A stretch of 6,962 nt of DNA, from the NCBI GenBank assembly GCA_028868455.1, contig JAGWUK010000155.1, forward strand, positions 1 to 6,962. Direction: 5' to 3'. Shown piece by piece: positions 5,833 to 6,962 of this stretch. Position 1 is the first letter of the stretch. Each line of letters opens with the position of its first letter. The notes under the pieces were generated by a model. The model ran no database searches. It had not been told where the DNA came from and worked only from the letters and a program-made list of their open reading frames with translations. This stretch comes from Burkholderiales bacterium. Its GTDB lineage: Bacteria > Pseudomonadota > Gammaproteobacteria > Burkholderiales > Burkholderiaceae_D. Both the position numbers and the translations under genes were made by a program.

Positions 5833-6962
5833 ATGAGCCAATTCAGATTTTTGTCGTCATTGATTTGCGTTGTATTGCTGACAGCGTGTAGTACGACCGA
5901 TTTGACGAAACAGACATCTACCACGGAAATTACTATATTCAGCATTAACGATTTCCATGGCAACCTGCAATCGGACAAGCCGGTTCCTTATTTAGCCAGC
6001 ACCGCGGATCCTCACGACACTGAAAAGCACCTTACTACGCCTGCCGGAGGCTATGCTTATCTCGCCGGTTTGCTCAAGGAGCGACGTAAGCTAGTCGGTG
6101 CAAGCATTCTGGTTGGCGGCGGCGATTTGATTGGCGCCTCGCCGATGGGAAGTGCACTATTAAAAGATGAGCCTGTGATTGAAGCGTTGAATCAATTGGA
6201 TCTTCAGGTGACCGCAGTAGGTAATCACGAGTTTGACAAAGGCACGGCTGAATTACAGAGAAAAATACATGGCCAATGCCCGCCTGCAGGGTGCGTGTTT
6301 CCAGATTTTCATGGTGCCAAATTCACTTATCTTGGGGCTAATGTTTTCGAAAAAGGAGACAAAAATCCTTGGTTGCCACCGTACGCAATCCGCGATGTCG
6401 GTGGCATGAAAATCGGGTTTATCGGTGCAGTAACCACTGATGTTCCTAATTTGGTTGCCGGTGATGCGGTAAAAAAAATGTCTTTTGAAGATGAGGCAAC
6501 AGCAATCAATCGTTATGTTCCTGAGTTGCAAAAACAGGGCGTGGCGGCAATTGTGCTGCTCATCCATGAGGGGGCGACATATAAAGGTGCCGCCAATGAT
6601 CCAACTTATCGCTGCAAGGGCTTGCAAGGGCCAATTATTGACATAGTCAAAAAATTGGACAAAGCAATCAGTCTGGTAATTTCAGCGCATACGCATCAAG
6701 CTTACACATGCAAGATTGATGGGCATTTGGTCGTGCAAGGAAAAAGCTATGGTGCCTATTTGACCGAATCCACATTGACAATTGATACGCGGATGCACAC
6801 GGTGGTGAAAGCAGAGGCGAAAAACATATTGGTCGACCAGCAAAAAGTGAATGCTGATCCGACAGCGCAAAAGCTAGTACGTCAAGTTGAACAGCAAACT
6901 AATAAGATGCGACAACAATTTGTCGCCATGGTGGATGCACCGCTAAAAGTTGAGAGTGAAAA
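5833..6962 (+). CDS. Lipoprotein metallophosphatase / 5'-nucleotidase (UshA-like), 3' end outside the window
   Basis: The product belongs to the calcineurin-like metallophosphatase/5'-nucleotidase family, exported enzymes that hydrolyse nucleotides, nucleotide sugars or related phosphoesters with two metal ions. From ATG 5833, 376 complete codons are present and the frame stays open to the window end, so the C-terminal substrate-binding domain is mostly missing. A lipoprotein signal peptide ends in lipobox LTAC with Cys19; residue 20 is Ser, which in Enterobacteria-type sorting favours the outer membrane. Metal-site motifs follow in family order: NDFHGN (Asp40, His42), GGGD (Asp98), GNHE (Asn131, His132), IHEG (His245) and AHTH (His286, His288). 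All are intact, so it is probably active. Four further cysteines (149, 154, 268, 298) may form disulfides. The ribosome site is weak (GGAAAG at 5818-5823, 9 bases from the ATG). A strong terminator lies 19 bases upstream. Exact substrate is unknown. Confidence 0.92.
   Translation, partial: MSQFRFLSSLICVVLLTACSTTDLTKQTSTTEITIFSINDFHGNLQSDKPVPYLASTADPHDTEKHLTTPAGGYAYLAGLLKERRKLVGASILVGGGDLIGASPMGSALLKDEPVIEALNQLDLQVTAVGNHEFDKGTAELQRKIHGQCPPAGCVFPDFHGAKFTYLGANVFEKGDKNPWLPPYAIRDVGGMKIGFIGAVTTDVPNLVAGDAVKKMSFEDEATAINRYVPELQKQGVAAIVLLIHEGATYKGAANDPTYRCKGLQGPIIDIVKKLDKAISLVISAHTHQAYTCKIDGHLVVQGKSYGAYLTESTLTIDTRMHTVVKAEAKNILVDQQKVNADPTAQKLVRQVEQQTNKMRQQFVAMVDAPLKVESE

Overview
The window looks like chromosomal DNA from a betaproteobacterium, most likely order Burkholderiales and perhaps Oxalobacteraceae. 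This is inferred from the overlapping metX-metW pair, the style of the proteins and the moderate base composition; no rRNA or other taxonomic marker is present. All five supported genes lie on the plus strand. No tRNA, rRNA, IS element, CRISPR array, integrase or phage gene was seen.

Region 1 (1-1788) is a methionine-biosynthesis pair. metX encodes a homoserine O-acyltransferase, and metW, whose start overlaps the metX stop in an ATGA, encodes a SAM-fold partner protein. They are almost certainly translationally coupled. Region 2 (1919-2821) encodes an exported M48-family zinc metallopeptidase of the envelope quality-control type.

Region 3 (2822-3337) is a gene-free stretch of about 516 bases with several signals. 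It holds a 7-bp inverted repeat, a probable rho-independent terminator, a perfect 13-bp inverted repeat whose two arms each resemble a LacI/GalR (PurR-like) operator, and a good sigma70-type promoter just before the next gene.

Region 4 (3338-end) is a probable uptake module. A 793-residue TonB-dependent outer-membrane receptor is followed, after a strong intrinsic terminator, by a lipoprotein of the metallophosphatase/5'-nucleotidase (UshA-like) family that runs off the right edge of the window. The suggested reading is a nucleotide or nucleoside scavenging system: a surface or periplasmic lipoprotein nucleotidase trims phosphorylated substrate and the receptor imports a ligand, perhaps under a LacI-family regulator. 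The two proteins are recognised with confidence at family level. Their functional partnership, the substrate and the regulator are inference.
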